Shown here: positions 63,052 to 64,000 of the stretch, one piece after another
Position numbering within the stretch: the stretch's first letter is position 1
How the letters are laid out: each line of letters starts with the position of its first letter
NCBI RefSeq assembly: GCF_000607165.1
Contig: NZ_JFZG01000006.1
Span: 434,001-498,000 of the forward strand
Length of the DNA: 64,000 nucleotides
Source: Ralstonia pickettii
GTDB lineage: Bacteria > Pseudomonadota > Gammaproteobacteria > Burkholderiales > Burkholderiaceae
Direction: 5' to 3'
Position numbers and translations under genes: made by a program
Notes under the pieces: model-generated
Databases searched by the model: none
Seen by the model: the letters and a program-made list of their open reading frames with translations, nothing else
What the model was told of the DNA's origin: nothing

Positions 63052-64000
63052 ATGCGTACATCCGGCAAACTCGCCCTCGGACTGATCATCACACCCGTCG
63101 TCATCGTGGCAGCGGCGGTCATCTTTGTGCTGACGTTCGACTGGAACCGCGCAAAGCCGTATCTGAATGATCGCGTCTCGCAAGCCATCGGGCGCCCCTT
63201 CGCCATCAACGGCGATCTGATGCTCACGTGGAAGAAGCCCGAAGGCGAATCCGGCTGGCGTGCATATGTGCCCTGGCCACGACTGATTGCCAACGACATC
63301 ACCATCGGAAACCCGGATTGGGCCAAGCAGCCGAACGTGGCCACCATCCATCAACTCACGTTTGTGCTGGAAGCGCTGCCGCTGCTGGCGCATCGCATTG
63401 TCATCCCCAGCGTGACACTGGACACGCCCGCCATTGCGCTGGAGCGCGACAAGCAGAACCGCAACAACTGGACGTTCGATCTGGCGGGCAGCGAGGGCGA
63501 CAACAAGAAGCCGTCGGACTGGAAGCTGGACCTGCGCGAGATCGCCTTCAGCAAGGGCTCGCTGGCCCTGGACGATGACATCAAGCGCATTCACCTGACA
63601 GCGGCCATCGACACCGTCGACAACCAGACGCTATACACCGCCGCCAACGGCACCGCCATCAAGAGCGCGGACCAGCCCGGCGGAGTGCCGGCTGCATCCG
63701 GCACGGCAGCATCCGATACCGCCGCGCAGACGCGGGCGGAGCCGGATCCGCAGCAGCCTTACGGCATCGCGTGGACGGTCAAGGGCACCTACAACAACGC
63801 CACCATCAAGGGCAGCGGCAAGGCCGGTGGCGTGCTGCGCCTGCAGGAGGCACAACGGCCCTACCCGCTGCAGGCCGACGTGACGGTCGGTAAGACGCGT
63901 ATCGACCTGGCAGGCACGCTCACCAACCCCGCCAGCCTGACGGCCATCGACTTACGCCTGCACCTGTCGGGCGCAAGCATGGCGCAGTTGTATCCGCTGA
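63052..64000 (+). CDS. AsmA family protein (5' part; runs off the right edge)
   Basis: This is the first 316 codons of an AsmA-type envelope protein. The basic N-terminus and one transmembrane helix (LALGLIITPVVIVAAAVIFVLTF) are followed by periplasmic repeats such as NRAKPYLNDRVSQAIGRPFAINGDLMLTWKKP-like. AsmA proteins span the periplasm and are linked to outer membrane lipid transport. The 3' end is outside the window. It is divergent from tcdA. Confidence 0.88.
   Translation, partial: MRTSGKLALGLIITPVVIVAAAVIFVLTFDWNRAKPYLNDRVSQAIGRPFAINGDLMLTWKKPEGESGWRAYVPWPRLIANDITIGNPDWAKQPNVATIHQLTFVLEALPLLAHRIVIPSVTLDTPAIALERDKQNRNNWTFDLAGSEGDNKKPSDWKLDLREIAFSKGSLALDDDIKRIHLTAAIDTVDNQTLYTAANGTAIKSADQPGGVPAASGTAASDTAAQTRAEPDPQQPYGIAWTVKGTYNNATIKGSGKAGGVLRLQEAQRPYPLQADVTVGKTRIDLAGTLTNPASLTAIDLRLHLSGASMAQLYPL

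Noticed and set aside
1-64000. CRISPR arrays, prophage or insertion sequences
   Set aside because: No regularly spaced repeats, phage structural genes or transposase-like frames were found by eye; a repeat search program would be needed to exclude small elements.

Overview
The window is a G+C-rich chromosomal segment of a betaproteobacterium, most likely Ralstonia or a close relative. The evidence is a GyrA with Thr at position 83, a one-piece tmRNA whose tag reads ANDERYALAA, a Burkholderia-type secreted lipase with its membrane foldase, TctA/TctB transporter subunits, and the order gyrA / ompA / ubiG-gph. Species cannot be fixed from this sequence alone. No rRNA, CRISPR array, insertion sequence or prophage was seen.

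Layout. 1-9290: the 5' part of gyrA (minus), an OmpA-type peptidoglycan-binding protein, a glycine-zipper lipoprotein, the ubiG-gph pair, a large DUF748/AsmA-like envelope protein, and ssrA (tmRNA) with its terminator. 9518-19788 (minus): a chaperone-usher fimbrial operon (major pilin, chaperone, usher, second chaperone, two tip-adhesin-like proteins). Just upstream of the pilin on the same strand is a BvgS/EvgS-like hybrid sensor kinase with no response regulator beside it. The distal adhesin gene has A+T-rich stretches and looks foreign. 19896-22936 (minus): an extracellular nuclease with a GlyGly-CTERM tail, overlapping a rhombosortase gene, so protease and probable substrate are adjacent.

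23255-31478: a LysE exporter; a minus-strand run of TusA, Nudix hydrolase, threonine aldolase, tautomerase, class II aldolase/adducin protein and MFS transporter; a divergent LysR regulator; and an NfeD/slipin membrane protease pair. 31485-38222: a TonB-dependent siderophore receptor behind a Fur-box promoter with a terminator-like hairpin in its leader, two translationally coupled exported proteins of the purine nucleoside permease family, and an ArnT-like glycosyltransferase.

38301-64000: mostly housekeeping and envelope genes. These are alaS, a family III CoA-transferase, a DUF2214 protein, TctB-TctA, lipase plus foldase, glnS, YceI, an S4 RNA-binding protein, a MAPEG protein, the coupled DUF2339-DUF3999 pair, YaeQ, an FKBP isomerase, tRNA-Cys, ChaC-like and ankyrin proteins, an acyl-CoA ligase with a palindrome in its promoter, CnoX, a DsbA-family protein, bacteriohemerythrin, a thioredoxin-like protein lacking CXXC, TcdA, and the start of an AsmA-family protein. 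Many convergent pairs are separated by strong hairpin terminators.

Most plausible leads for new biology: the fimbrial operon with its adjacent orphan kinase, the nuclease/rhombosortase pair, the attenuator- or sRNA-like leader of the TonB receptor, and the tandem permease-family proteins.
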